NCBI RefSeq assembly: GCF_022348185.1
Contig: NZ_JAKRFD010000001.1
Location: forward strand, 496,001-560,000
DNA length: 64,000 nt
Direction of reading: 5' to 3'
Origin: Epibacterium sp. Ofav1-8
Lineage (GTDB): Bacteria > Pseudomonadota > Alphaproteobacteria > Rhodobacterales > Rhodobacteraceae
The notes below the pieces were generated by a model. The model ran no database searches. It saw only the letters and a list, made by a program, of their open reading frames with translations, and was not told where the DNA came from. Positions 8,846 through 17,346 of this stretch are shown piece by piece. Position 1 is the stretch's first letter. Every line of letters starts with the position of its first letter. The translations under genes were made by a program, and so were the position numbers.

Positions 8846-9889
8846 CTATCGGCTGCGCGGGTCGAGAATGCGGTAGAGCACATCCGACAGCTTGTTGATG
8901 AGAATGAAGACCGAGCCGATCACCAAAGTTGCGCCAAGGACGGCGTTCATATCGGCATTGAGCAGCGCCACGGTCAGATAGTTGCCGATGCCCGGCCAGC
9001 TAAAGACCGTCTCGATCATCACCGAACCTTCGAGCAAGGCGGCATAGGAAAGGCCGATCACCGTGATCAGAGGCACGCGAATGGGGCGGAAGCCGTGGGT
9101 CCAGATCACCCGCCATTCCGACACGCCTTTGACGCGGGCGGTGGTGATGTACTCTTGGCCGAGCTGATCCAGCATGAAGCTGCGGGTCATGCGCGCGATA
9201 TAGGCAAGCGAGAAGAACCCAAGGATGGTTGCGGGCAGGATCAGGTGATCCAATGCGCTCCAGAACACATCCATGTCGCCTGCAATGAGGGCATCGACCA
9301 GCAGCAGGCCGGTGTGCGGCTCGACCAGACCCTCGTAGAAGATATCGACACGTCCCGGACCACCGACCCAGCCAAGGCCCGCGTAAAATACGACCAGCCC
9401 CACAAGACCAAGCCAGAAGGCAGGAACAGAGTAACCCAGCAGTGCAAAGACGCGGATCAACTGATCTACCCATGTGCCTTGCCTTGCAGCGGCCCAGACA
9501 CCCAGCGGAACGCCCAAGCCGACGCCGATGATGATCCCAAGCGTTGCCATCTCCAGCGTTGCCGGGAAGACACGCGCCAGATCCTCTGCGACGGGGCGGT
9601 TGGTGGACACCGAATGGCCGAGATCACCCTGAAACACATCGCCCACATAGGTGATGAACTGCACCACCAATGGCTGATCCAGCCCCATGGCGATGCGGGC
9701 GGCGTCGTATTGTTCTTGCGTGGCGCGATCTCCGACCACGGCCAGAACCGGGTCAATCGGGATCACGCGGCCGATGAAGAAAGTGATCGCCATCAATCCG
9801 ACAAACGTCAGGAACGTGACGATGACAAAGCCACCAAATGCGCTGGCGGTTTTCCTCAGCCCGGCGTGTGAAGGCGCGGCTGTACTCAA
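8846..9889 (-). CDS. ABC transporter permease, DppB/OppB type
   Basis: Inner-membrane permease of the peptide-type importer. The open frame reaches 10159, but the upstream part is unlike the family. A TTG at 9889 (MSTAAPSHAGLRKTASAFGG) has AGGGGAC about 8 bases before it and gives 347 residues, close to the family norm of about 335-340. The first helix is VIVTFLTFVGLMAITFFIGR; the periplasmic loop contains RATQEQYDAARIAMGLDQPL; the coupling loop is LDQLGQEYITTARVKGVSEWRVIWTHGFR. It is the first gene of the minus-strand transporter operon, transcribed away from the XRE-cupin regulator. Confidence 0.88.
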   Translation of the reverse strand: MSTAAPSHAGLRKTASAFGGFVIVTFLTFVGLMAITFFIGRVIPIDPVLAVVGDRATQEQYDAARIAMGLDQPLVVQFITYVGDVFQGDLGHSVSTNRPVAEDLARVFPATLEMATLGIIIGVGLGVPLGVWAAARQGTWVDQLIRVFALLGYSVPAFWLGLVGLVVFYAGLGWVGGPGRVDIFYEGLVEPHTGLLLVDALIAGDMDVFWSALDHLILPATILGFFSLAYIARMTRSFMLDQLGQEYITTARVKGVSEWRVIWTHGFRPIRVPLITVIGLSYAALLEGSVMIETVFSWPGIGNYLTVALLNADMNAVLGATLVIGSVFILINKLSDVLYRILDPRSR

Positions 9890-10019
9890 GGGTCTGGTCC
9901 CCTTTTTTCCTCCCAAAGCCCCCGGCAGCCGGGAGATCTGGCATCGTGAAAACTCTGCGCCAGAGAGGCCCCTGACGCGGTGGTTGGTGCAGCAGGCATA
10001 AAACAATTTTCGAAATGTG

Positions 10020-10053
10020 CAAAAAAATTTTTGCCTGACAAAAATTTTTTTTG
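10020..10053. promoter_or_regulatory. Paired AT-rich palindromes between divergent transporter promoters
   Basis: CAAAAAAATTTTTG (10020-10033) and CAAAAATTTTTTTTG (10039-10053) are two near-palindromes whose centres are about 20 bp (two helical turns) apart. They stand out in a GC-rich intergenic region between the DppB-type gene and the XRE-cupin gene. A likely role is the binding site of that regulator; this is inferred from position and symmetry. Confidence 0.55.
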
Positions 10054-10137
10054 TAGCGTGAGCGAGACAACATCCAGGAATGTGACCCTGTCTGATGCTA
10101 CAGACGCAGGGTCCAACCCAAAGTGTGAAGAACAAAA

Positions 10138-10752
10138 ATGCCGCGTGAAAAACCACCACAAGAGCCCAATGTCGGCCCAGCGATTCGCAAGCGCCGCAAG
10201 CAATTGAAACTGACCTTGCAGGCGCTCTGCGACAAATCCGGTGTGTCTGTGGGGTACCTCAGTCAGGTTGAGCGCGACAACGCAACACCTTCGCTTGGGA
10301 CGTTGGCGCAGATTTCAGCGGCGCTGGATGTTGGGCTGGATTATTTCATTTCGGCATCGAAGCCTTCGGATGGTTTGACCCGTGCGGGAACACGTCCGCT
10401 GTTTGCACTGGATGATTCCTCTCTGCGCTACGAGGCGCTGGGCGCGGACTTTCCCGGCTCTGAGATGTCGTCCTATATCCTGCACATCCCGTCTGGCTAT
10501 GTATCGGAAACCGTGAGCCATGAGGGCGAAGAGATCATCTTTGTCCTTGAGGGGGAAATCCAGCAAACGCTGGACGGCCAGTCCTTCGCCATGACCGCGG
10601 GTGACAGCCTGCACTACAGCGGCAATACCCCGCACGCATGGAGCAACCCAACCGATCACACCGCCCGGCTGCTCTGGACCGGGACGCTGACAGTTCTCAA
10701 CCGCAAAGGCGCCATCGAGCTTCCGGAACTGTCCCACAAACAGAACGCGTAA
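10138..10752 (+). CDS. XRE-family regulator with C-terminal cupin domain
   Basis: A 204-residue cytoplasmic transcription factor. Residues about 12-66 form the helix-turn-helix (IRKRRKQLKLTLQALCDKSG, then SVGYLSQVERDNATPSLGTL). Residues about 115-185 form a cupin barrel (SHEGEEIIFVLEGEIQQTLDG, then AGDSLHYSGNTPHAWSNP) that probably binds the inducer. This HTH-cupin layout is typical of local regulators of amino-acid and amine uptake or catabolism. It is divergent from the permease/ATPase operon and 46 bp upstream of the binding-protein gene, so it probably controls both. Confidence 0.93.
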   Translation: MPREKPPQEPNVGPAIRKRRKQLKLTLQALCDKSGVSVGYLSQVERDNATPSLGTLAQISAALDVGLDYFISASKPSDGLTRAGTRPLFALDDSSLRYEALGADFPGSEMSSYILHIPSGYVSETVSHEGEEIIFVLEGEIQQTLDGQSFAMTAGDSLHYSGNTPHAWSNPTDHTARLLWTGTLTVLNRKGAIELPELSHKQNA

Positions 10753-10798
10753 ACCGCGACAGACTGACTAGAAGTTTCATCCAACAAGGAGACCTCCC

Positions 10799-12388
10799 GT
10801 GAAACATCTGAAGACAACATTGCTGGCCAGCGCGCTGCTGTTGCCGCTTGCGGCACCTGCCGTCTTGGCCGACACGCCCGAGGGTGTGCTGGTGGTGGCA
10901 CAGAACATCGACGATATCGTCGCAATCGACCCCGCGCAGGCCTATGAGTTCACCTCTGGCGAGTTGGTCACCAACCTTTATGACCGTCTGGTTCAGTACG
11001 ATGCCGAAGACACCACCGTTCTGGCGGCGGGTCTGGCCTCGGAATGGGTCACCGATCCCGACGCCAAGACCATCACCTTCACCCTGCGCGATGGCGCGAC
11101 GTTTGCCTCTGGCAACCCGGTGACCGCAGAAGACGTGGTCTATTCCTTCTCCCGCGTGGTGAAGTTGAACCTGACCCCGGCGTTTATCCTGACCCAGCTG
11201 GGCTGGACGGCAGACAACATCGGCGAGATGGTCACGGGCGAGGGCAACACCGTCACCGTGAAATACGCGGGCGATTTCTCTCCGGCGTTTGTGCTGAACG
11301 TTTTGGCTGCGCGCCCCGCATCCATTGTCGACAGCAAGTTGGTGCAGGAAAACGAAGTTGACGGCGACATGGGCAATGCGTGGCTCAATGCCAATGCAGC
11401 CGGTTCCGGTCCCTTCACGCTGCAACGCTATTCTGCGGGTCAGATGGTTCGTATGCAGGCGAACCCGACCTATTTCAACGGCGCACCCAAGATCGACAGC
11501 GTGATCATCCGTCACGTTGCCGAAAGCGCCACTCAGCAGCTGCTGTTGGAGCAAGGCGACGTGGATCTGGCGCGCAACATGACGCCGGATCAGGTGGCTT
11601 CGCTCGACAGTGGCGAGATCAAGGTCGAGACCTTCCCGCAGGCGGCTGTCCACTTCCTGTCGTTCAACCAGAAAACCGAGAGCCTGACGCCCCCGGCAGT
11701 CTGGGAAGCGGCACGCTATCTGGTCGACTACAAAGGCATGACCGATACGATCATCAAAGGTCAGATGGACGTGCATCAGGCCTTCTGGCCCAAGGGCTTC
11801 CCCGGTTCGTATGATGAGACCCCGTTCTCTTATGACCCGGAAAAGGCCAAGAGCATCCTGTCCGAGGCTGGCATCGAGACCCCGATCACCGTGTCGCTGG
11901 ATGTGATCAATGCGGCCCCCTTCACCGATATGGCGCAGTCGCTGCAAGCGAGCTTTGCCGATGCGGGCATCAACTTTGAGATCCTGCCGGGCACCGGGAG
12001 CCAGGTGATCACCAAATACCGCGAGCGTAGCCATGAGGCGATGCTGCTGTATTGGGGCCCGGACTTCATGGATCCGCACTCCAACGCCAAGGCCTTCGCC
12101 TATAATTCCGACAACTCTGACGACAATTATGCAGCGACCACCACCTGGCGCAACGCATGGGCCGTGCCGGAAGAGATGAACAAGAAAACCATGGCAGCGC
12201 TGTCCGAGAGCGACGCGGATGCCCGTCTCGACATGTACCGCGAGCTGCAAAAAGAGGTGCAAGCCGAGTCGCCCATCGTGATCATGTTCCAGGCCGCCTA
12301 TCAGGTCGCCATGAACGAGGCAGTATCGGGTTACGTCAACGGCGCGACATCTGACTTTGTGTTCTACCGTCTGGTGGAAAAAGAGTAA
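10799..12388 (+). CDS. ABC transporter periplasmic substrate-binding protein, family 5 (DppA/OppA type)
   Basis: Exported protein of 529 residues that captures the substrate for the permease/ATPase complex encoded divergently. It starts with GTG at 10799, preceded by AAGGAGA. A signal peptide is clear (MKHLKTTLLASALLLPLAAP, cleavage after about PAVLA). The family features include YEFTSGELVTNLYDRLVQYD, TFTLRDGATFASGNPVTAEDVVYSFSR, and VSLDVINAAPFTDMAQSLQASFADAGI. No lipobox cysteine, so it is soluble in the periplasm. The substrate is unknown; family 5 proteins bind peptides, opines, nickel chelates and other compounds. Confidence 0.93.
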   Translation: MKHLKTTLLASALLLPLAAPAVLADTPEGVLVVAQNIDDIVAIDPAQAYEFTSGELVTNLYDRLVQYDAEDTTVLAAGLASEWVTDPDAKTITFTLRDGATFASGNPVTAEDVVYSFSRVVKLNLTPAFILTQLGWTADNIGEMVTGEGNTVTVKYAGDFSPAFVLNVLAARPASIVDSKLVQENEVDGDMGNAWLNANAAGSGPFTLQRYSAGQMVRMQANPTYFNGAPKIDSVIIRHVAESATQQLLLEQGDVDLARNMTPDQVASLDSGEIKVETFPQAAVHFLSFNQKTESLTPPAVWEAARYLVDYKGMTDTIIKGQMDVHQAFWPKGFPGSYDETPFSYDPEKAKSILSEAGIETPITVSLDVINAAPFTDMAQSLQASFADAGINFEILPGTGSQVITKYRERSHEAMLLYWGPDFMDPHSNAKAFAYNSDNSDDNYAATTTWRNAWAVPEEMNKKTMAALSESDADARLDMYRELQKEVQAESPIVIMFQAAYQVAMNEAVSGYVNGATSDFVFYRLVEKE

Positions 12389-12400
12389 TTGTGAACTGAT

Positions 12401-12424
12401 CGGGCCGCCCGCGCTGGTGGCCCG
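12401..12424 (+). terminator. Hairpin between binding-protein and M24 genes
   Basis: CGGGCC (12401-12406) pairs with GGCCCG (12419-12424), loop of 12 bases, 12 bp after the binding-protein stop. Only a short TTT follows. It may lower read-through into the M24 gene or protect the 3' end of the abundant binding-protein mRNA. Confidence 0.4.
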
Positions 12425-12460
12425 TTTCCCCTATCTCTCCCTATAATCCCGGAGCCTTCG

Positions 12461-13564
12461 ATGACCGAATTCCCGCTGACCGCCGCCCGCCTCGCTGCTC
12501 TGCGTGCCCGCATGGAGCTGACAGGCACCGACCTTGTCGCCCTCGGCCCTTCCAGCCATATGGCGTGGCTGTCTGGTGTGCATCCTCATGGCGATGAGCG
12601 CCCGGTGATGCTCTTGGTGAGCCAGTCTTATGCGGGCTTTTTGATGCCGGCGCTGAATGCCGCCGCCGCGCGCAAGGACACGGACCTGCCGTTCCACCCA
12701 TGGCGGGATGACGAAGGCCCGGAGGCCGCTCTGGCCGCACTTCTTGAGGCCTGCGGTGCGACACGCCCGAATCTGTCGGTGGTTCTGGATGAGACCATGC
12801 GCACCGATTTCTCTCTGCGCCTGTTGGACGCGCTGGAGACACCGCGCCGCCGTTTTGCCGATGATACCGTGAGCCTGTTGCGGGCCTCCAAGGACGACAG
12901 CGAGTACCACGCGATCAAAGCCGCGCATCTGACCAACGACAAGGCCGTCAAGGCCGCGTTTGCTGCCCTCAAAGAAGGCGTCACCGAACGTGAGATCGTC
13001 GAACTGATCAAATCCGAATATGCCGCTGCCGGAGCGACGCTGGAGTTCTGCTCCGTGTGCTTTGGCGCCTCTGGGGCCTTCCCGCATCACACACCCGGTG
13101 ACACCCAGTTGACCCGCAACTCTGCTGTGCTGATTGATACGGGCTGCCGTCTGGATGGCTACCCGTCCGACATGACCCGCTGCGGCTACTTTGGTGCGCC
13201 CGAAGAGGGTTATGAGGAGGTCTTTGCCGTGGTCGAGAAGGCCGTTCAGGCCGCACTCGCGGTGGCCAAGCCCGGTGTTGTGGCCAGCGATATCGACAAG
13301 GCCGCGCGCGATGTGATCACCGCCGCAGGCTATGGGGATCGCTTCCTGCATCGCACCGGCCATGGTCTCGGCATCGACATTCACGAGCCGCCCTATATCG
13401 CCGCCAATTCCGACGTGGTGCTGGCCGAGGGCAATGTGTTCTCGATCGAGCCGGGCATCTACCTTGAGGGTAAGTTCGGCATCCGTCTGGAGGAGATCGT
13501 CATCCTGCGCGAAGACGGTGCGGAGATCTTTTCCGAGATGCAGCGCGACATGGTGCGCGTCTAA
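12461..13564 (+). CDS. M24-family metallohydrolase (Xaa-Pro dipeptidase-like)
   Basis: A 367-residue cytoplasmic enzyme of the creatinase/aminopeptidase P fold. The N-terminal domain covers about 1-140. The pita-bread domain carries the dinuclear metal ligands: two Asp in LIDTGCRLDGYPSDMTRCG, His in LHRTGHGLGIDIHEPP, Glu in SIEPGIY and Glu in RLEEIV. The family includes prolidases, creatinases, DMSP lyases and ectoine hydrolases, so the peptide substrate cannot be assumed. It follows the binding-protein gene and ends at an intrinsic terminator. A second M24 gene lies in the convergent cluster, suggesting that both act on the imported compound or its products. Confidence 0.9.
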   Translation: MTEFPLTAARLAALRARMELTGTDLVALGPSSHMAWLSGVHPHGDERPVMLLVSQSYAGFLMPALNAAAARKDTDLPFHPWRDDEGPEAALAALLEACGATRPNLSVVLDETMRTDFSLRLLDALETPRRRFADDTVSLLRASKDDSEYHAIKAAHLTNDKAVKAAFAALKEGVTEREIVELIKSEYAAAGATLEFCSVCFGASGAFPHHTPGDTQLTRNSAVLIDTGCRLDGYPSDMTRCGYFGAPEEGYEEVFAVVEKAVQAALAVAKPGVVASDIDKAARDVITAAGYGDRFLHRTGHGLGIDIHEPPYIAANSDVVLAEGNVFSIEPGIYLEGKFGIRLEEIVILREDGAEIFSEMQRDMVRV

Positions 13565-13594
13565 GCACGCAGCCCCTCAGGGCCAAGGACAAAC

Positions 13595-13628
13595 AGGCGG
13601 CGTGGCTCAGAGCTGCGCCGCCTTTTTT
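13595..13628 (+). terminator. Rho-independent terminator of the binding-protein/M24 unit
   Basis: AGGCGGCG (13595-13602) pairs with CGCCGCCT (13616-13623) and is followed by a run of T to 13628. It lies 30 bp after the M24 stop. Its 3' arm is inside the last codons of the convergent minus-strand gene. Confidence 0.85.
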
Positions 13629-14362
13629 CCAAGCTGCCCCGGCAGCGCCAGATCCCGCAGCGCAAGGCCCGCGAGACTTGCCATGTGCCAGCCGAGGACT
13701 TGATTGGAACTCAGCACCGGCAGGCCCAGTTCCTCTTCGAGCGTCGGAATGACCTCGAGTGTGCGCAGGTTGGTGCAGGACAGGAATATCGCATCCAGTT
13801 CAGCCCGTGATGCAAGCGCATGGGCCGCGGCACGGATGGAGGCAGGTGCGATCCGCGCAACACGGGCCTCAATCTCCTCGCCAAAGCCAATCATGTCGGG
13901 CACCACAAGATCCGCCGCTTCAAATCCTGCGCGGATCGGAGCGGCCACGGAGGCGATATAGGGCGAGACGATCCCGACACGTGTCACATTCAGTGCCCGG
14001 AGCGCGGCAATCGCGGCGCTGAGCGGGTCGCTGACGGCGTGTGTTGTGGCATTGGCATGGATCAGTCCTTTCACCCTGCCTGCGCCGATCAGGCTGGTGC
14101 CGGAGGTGCAGCCATAGGCGATGACCTCAAACCGGGCGGCAGGCGGCAGCAGACGCGCGGCCTGTGGCAAATCCTCTTCCATGGCGGCGATGGTGTCGGG
14201 CGTCAGCTCCGCACCGGAAGGAACGCGACTGATGTGCAGCCGTGCCGCAGGCTGAGGAAACATCTGGCGGAAGTCCTCTTCGATGGTTTCATCCACCTGC
14301 AAGGCAATCAGCCCGAGACGCGGGCGCGGGTCTTCGGTGATCTCATATGGAAAGGATGTCAT
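13607..14362 (-). CDS. Asp/Glu racemase / maleate isomerase-like protein (EutA-like)
   Basis: A protein of about 251 residues of the two-cysteine racemase/isomerase/decarboxylase fold. The two nucleophile-type cysteines are in VIAYGCTSGTSLIG and AIFLSCTNLRTLEV, as in maleate isomerase, arylmalonate decarboxylase and the ectoine-utilisation protein EutA. The N-terminal RLGLIALQVDETIEEDF and the later RVGIVSPYIASV segments fit EutA-type members. Two starts are possible: GTG at 14365, overlapping the upstream stop as GTGA, or ATG at 14362, better spaced from GGAG. It is the last gene of a coupled three-gene unit with an M24 hydrolase and a PLP lyase. The true reaction is unknown. Confidence 0.82.
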   Translation of the reverse strand: MTSFPYEITEDPRPRLGLIALQVDETIEEDFRQMFPQPAARLHISRVPSGAELTPDTIAAMEEDLPQAARLLPPAARFEVIAYGCTSGTSLIGAGRVKGLIHANATTHAVSDPLSAAIAALRALNVTRVGIVSPYIASVAAPIRAGFEAADLVVPDMIGFGEEIEARVARIAPASIRAAAHALASRAELDAIFLSCTNLRTLEVIPTLEEELGLPVLSSNQVLGWHMASLAGLALRDLALPGQLGKKAAQL

Positions 14363-15525
14363 CACCCAATCTCCGGCAGGTCAGAGGGCGCACGGGGCGA
14401 CAGAAGCTCCGCACCACTTTCGCGCAAAACGATGTTTTCCTCATGCACCATGATGCGATCCGGTCCCACTATTGCGCCGGGTTCTAGTGTCAGGACCATG
14501 CCCGCCCGCAGGGGCGTGGTGTCCTTCGGGGTGAACGACGGCCATTCCGTTAGCGTCACGCCCAGCCCATGGCCCAGCCGTCCAGCGCCGGGCGTGACCC
14601 CTTGCGCGATCAGCGCATCGCTCAGGATCTGATGTACATCCCGCGCCAGCATCCCCGGACGCAGCGCCTCAAGACAGGTGTTCGTCGCTGACCAGAGCGC
14701 GGAATGCGTGCGTTTGGCCAGATCCGAGGCCGGACCGATGGCAAAGTTACGGTCGAAGTCGCAGAAATACCCCTCGCGAACTGCGCCAGTGTCGAGCATC
14801 AAAATATCGCCGCGCTCCAACGGCTGCGCGGTGGCCGGAGAGATCACATCGCCGTAACCATCTGCGCCTGCGCCGCCAGCGAGATAGCTCACCCAATCGG
14901 CCCGCTCATCCAGCAACAGAGCCTGAAATGCGCGAAACACCTGATCAAGGGGGCGGCCCACGCCCGCGATCTCTGACACCCGATCAAAAGCGCGCCCGGC
15001 GATGGCGCAGGTGGTGCGGATCTTGGCGATTTCGGCCTCGGATTTGATTTCACGTACCCGCTGGACGATATCGGTGCCATCCATCATCTGCCGCGGGGCC
15101 AGCTGCGCGCAAAGGGCGTGATAACCTGCAAGCGGCATCCGCAGATGTGTCTCTAATCCCATGGGTAGAGCGATTTTTCCCTGCTCTGGGACCAATGACG
15201 CCAGCGTGTCGACCAAGAGGCTCAGCCCGTCATCCGCAGGGTCAGGCGCATCCCACGTCCGGACCTGCCTGATCCATGTGCGCTGCATCAAGGCGGCACC
15301 GATAGAGGGGATGACCGCCACCGGATCGCCAGAGGCGGGCACCACGACGAACCAGGGCCGGGCGGGGCTCTCCCAGAACCGGGTCAGGAAACCGGTGACG
15401 TAAAACACATCCGCCGCCGTGGTCAGCAGCAGCGCATCGGCCCCGGCTGTTGCCATACGGGCCTGCAACCGGGTGATGCGGTTTCGATATTCCCGCGCGG
15501 GAAAGATCAGCGACGTCTCAGGCAT
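14362..15525 (-). CDS. M24-family metallohydrolase (aminopeptidase P / ectoine-hydrolase-like)
   Basis: A 387-residue cytoplasmic hydrolase with a creatinase-type N-terminal domain (about 1-150, including ADALLLTTAADVFYVTGF) and a metal-binding C-terminal domain. Ligands visible are two Asp in LDTGAVREGYFCDFDRN, His in GRLGHGLGVTL, Glu in LTLEPGAIV and Glu in MVHEENIV. It overlaps the PLP-lyase gene by 8 bp upstream and the racemase-like gene downstream, so the three are translated together. The presence of EutA-like and AsnC-like neighbours recalls ectoine utilisation (doe/eut), where the M24 enzyme opens the ectoine ring. The rest of that pathway (DoeB, EutC, ectoine transporter) is missing. 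Confidence 0.87.
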   Translation of the reverse strand: MPETSLIFPAREYRNRITRLQARMATAGADALLLTTAADVFYVTGFLTRFWESPARPWFVVVPASGDPVAVIPSIGAALMQRTWIRQVRTWDAPDPADDGLSLLVDTLASLVPEQGKIALPMGLETHLRMPLAGYHALCAQLAPRQMMDGTDIVQRVREIKSEAEIAKIRTTCAIAGRAFDRVSEIAGVGRPLDQVFRAFQALLLDERADWVSYLAGGAGADGYGDVISPATAQPLERGDILMLDTGAVREGYFCDFDRNFAIGPASDLAKRTHSALWSATNTCLEALRPGMLARDVHQILSDALIAQGVTPGAGRLGHGLGVTLTEWPSFTPKDTTPLRAGMVLTLEPGAIVGPDRIMVHEENIVLRESGAELLSPRAPSDLPEIG

Positions 15526-16564
15526 CCTCTGGCCCCTCGCTCAAGATCGCGAGCACGCGGGCCTCAGCGGGCAGATCAAGCCCGGCAAGCAAGGCCCCGA
15601 TCCCGGCCCCGCCAGAGGGGGTTGTGGCCAGTCCTTCGGTTTGGAGTGTGACCACGGCGGCAGCGGCCTCCTCTTCGCTGAGGGTGACAAACAGATCCGC
15701 ATCGCGCGCCAATCCCTGAAGCGCGATCATCGACGGCGTTTTGCAATCCAGCCGCCCCATCGCAGAAACCGGCCCTTGGGTATCGACCACGTTGCCAGCC
15801 CGGATGCTTTCCATGAGGGCAGGGGCTGCCTCGGGCTCAACGACAATGATCTGTGGGGCGTCGCTCCAGACCTTGCGGGCATGGGCGGCGACCGCGGCCG
15901 CCAACCCACCCACCCCGGCTTGCAGCAGGATATGTGTCGGGGGCGCGGGGATCTGCTGAGCGGCCTCCGCAGCGAGTTGCAGGTATCCCTCCATCACCAG
16001 ATAAGGGAGTTCGGTATATCCGGGCCAAGAGCTGTCAGAGAGCAACGTCCAGTCGTTGCGCGCCGCCGCCGTCTCTGCCGCATCCATGCTGGCCTCGTAA
16101 TCGTTTCCCTCGCGCACCACCTCGGCGCCTTTGGCACGCAAGCGCGCGGCAAAACTCTCGGGCACGGTTTCGGCAAGGTAGATCACCGCCTGCGCCCCAA
16201 ACAGGGCCGCCCCGGCGGCAACGGACAGTCCGTGGTTGCCTGCACTTGCGGTGACGAATGTGCGCCCTGCCAGCGCTTTTGACCAATCGCCACCCTCAAC
16301 CACATCCCACGCGGCGCGGGCAATGGCATGTGCGGCCCCGAGTGCCTTGAAACTGCCAAGCCCCATGCGGTTGCGCTCGTCCTTGAGGTGGATTTGAGCA
16401 ACGCCACATTGCGCGGCCAGCGTGGGCACGGACAGGAGCGGTGTTTCCTGATGCGCAGGGCATTGCCCCAGCAAATCGGCGACCTCTGTTGCATCATCGC
16501 GAGGAAACGGCGCGTCGAGGGCGAGACCCCGACCACGGTGGGGGTTGGCAAATGTCACGGGCAT
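15518..16564 (-). CDS. PLP-dependent lyase resembling diaminopropionate ammonia-lyase
   Basis: A 348-residue fold-type II PLP enzyme. The PLP lysine is in KDERNRMGLGSFKALGAAHA, followed by a TASAGNHGLSVA phosphate-site segment. The DSSWPGYTELPYLVMEGYLQL and THILLQAGVGGLAAAVAAH stretches match diaminopropionate ammonia-lyase better than threonine dehydratase. The usual lyase is about 400 residues, so this is a shorter member. It would eliminate ammonia from a hydroxy- or diamino-acid to give a 2-oxo acid. It is the first gene of the lyase-M24-racemase-like unit and is divergent from the AsnC/Lrp gene, the probable regulator. Confidence 0.82.
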   Translation of the reverse strand: MPVTFANPHRGRGLALDAPFPRDDATEVADLLGQCPAHQETPLLSVPTLAAQCGVAQIHLKDERNRMGLGSFKALGAAHAIARAAWDVVEGGDWSKALAGRTFVTASAGNHGLSVAAGAALFGAQAVIYLAETVPESFAARLRAKGAEVVREGNDYEASMDAAETAAARNDWTLLSDSSWPGYTELPYLVMEGYLQLAAEAAQQIPAPPTHILLQAGVGGLAAAVAAHARKVWSDAPQIIVVEPEAAPALMESIRAGNVVDTQGPVSAMGRLDCKTPSMIALQGLARDADLFVTLSEEEAAAAVVTLQTEGLATTPSGGAGIGALLAGLDLPAEARVLAILSEGPEDA

Positions 16565-16738
16565 AAAGCGGGCTCCTGTTCTTTGATGCCCAGCCTAGCG
16601 CTCTTGCTGTGACGTATCCCGGATTTCTCGGATCGGATCTGGCCGAAAACCGTACCAACCGAGCTACAATGGTCCGAATACCGTCCCGCAGAACCGTTGC
16701 GTCTTACCCAGAGGCCGAATTTCCGCCATTCTGCCGGT

Positions 16739-17203
16739 ATGGATAGATTCGACGCCTTGATACTGGAGGCCATCCAATCCGACGCCCGCATGACCGCCGA
16801 GGCGCTCTCCAAGCAGGTGGGCCTGTCGCCGGATGCCTGCCGCAAACGCCTGGCACGGTTGCGGGCGTCTGATGTGGTGGAAGCCGAGATCACCGTGCTC
16901 GCCCCGGATCAGGTGGGACGCGGGTTGCTGCTGATTGTCGAGGTGACGTTGCAAAACGAGCGGATGGAAGATCTGGACCGCTTCAAGGCGCAGATGCGCG
17001 CCGCGCCGGAGGTGATGCAGTGCTACTATGTGACGGGGAACGCGGATTTTGTGCTGATCATCTCGGCACGCGATATGGCCGATTATGATGACTTCACCCG
17101 CCGTCAGTTCTTTGCCGATGAAAACGTGCTGCGATTTCGCACCAGCGCGGTGATGGATCGGGTGAAAACAGGATTTTCAATGCCGGTTACCGTACCCGAT
17201 TGA
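16739..17203 (+). CDS. AsnC/Lrp-family transcriptional regulator
   Basis: A 154-residue regulator. The N-terminal winged helix (MDRFDALILEAIQSDARM, then TAEALSKQVGLSPDACRKRL) is followed by an RAM effector domain (LLLIVEVTLQNERMEDLDRF, CYYVTGNADFVLIISARDM). The ATG at 16739 fits the family; the frame extends upstream through a TTG at 16697 without recognisable homology. It is divergent from the PLP-lyase operon across about 175 bp, the typical layout for a local amino-acid-responsive activator. Its C-terminal signature is normal, so it is probably functional. Confidence 0.92.
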   Translation: MDRFDALILEAIQSDARMTAEALSKQVGLSPDACRKRLARLRASDVVEAEITVLAPDQVGRGLLLIVEVTLQNERMEDLDRFKAQMRAAPEVMQCYYVTGNADFVLIISARDMADYDDFTRRQFFADENVLRFRTSAVMDRVKTGFSMPVTVPD

Positions 17204-17211
17204 TAAGCCTC

Positions 17212-17248
17212 CTGCGCCGACCGGGGGGGCGATGGCCCCGCGGCGCAG
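17212..17248 (+). terminator. GC-rich stem-loop after the AsnC/Lrp gene
   Basis: CTGCGCCG (17212-17219) pairs with CGGCGCAG (17241-17248), with an inner GGGG/CCCC pairing. It starts 8 bp after the stop. It has no T-run, so it is only a candidate transcript end. The rest of the gap to 17347 shows nothing else recognisable. Confidence 0.4.
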
Positions 17249-17346
17249 CCGGTGTTCAGGAAACCGGGCGCGGCGTGGCCCCGTGCCGCTGCTGGCTCCG
17301 GATGGGTCACACATGCTGTGGGGCGTGACGAGGCCGCAGGGTCTGA

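Noticed and set aside
8210-9871. Long plus-strand open frame (553 codons)
   Set aside because: It lies opposite the DppB/DppC permease genes, has no recognisable motif and a His/Gln/Asp-rich composition typical of antisense frames in GC-rich DNA.
13607-16564. Calling the cluster ectoine degradation (doe/eut)
   Set aside because: Only a partial match: DoeB, EutC and an ectoine transporter are absent and the PLP enzyme looks like a diaminopropionate ammonia-lyase.
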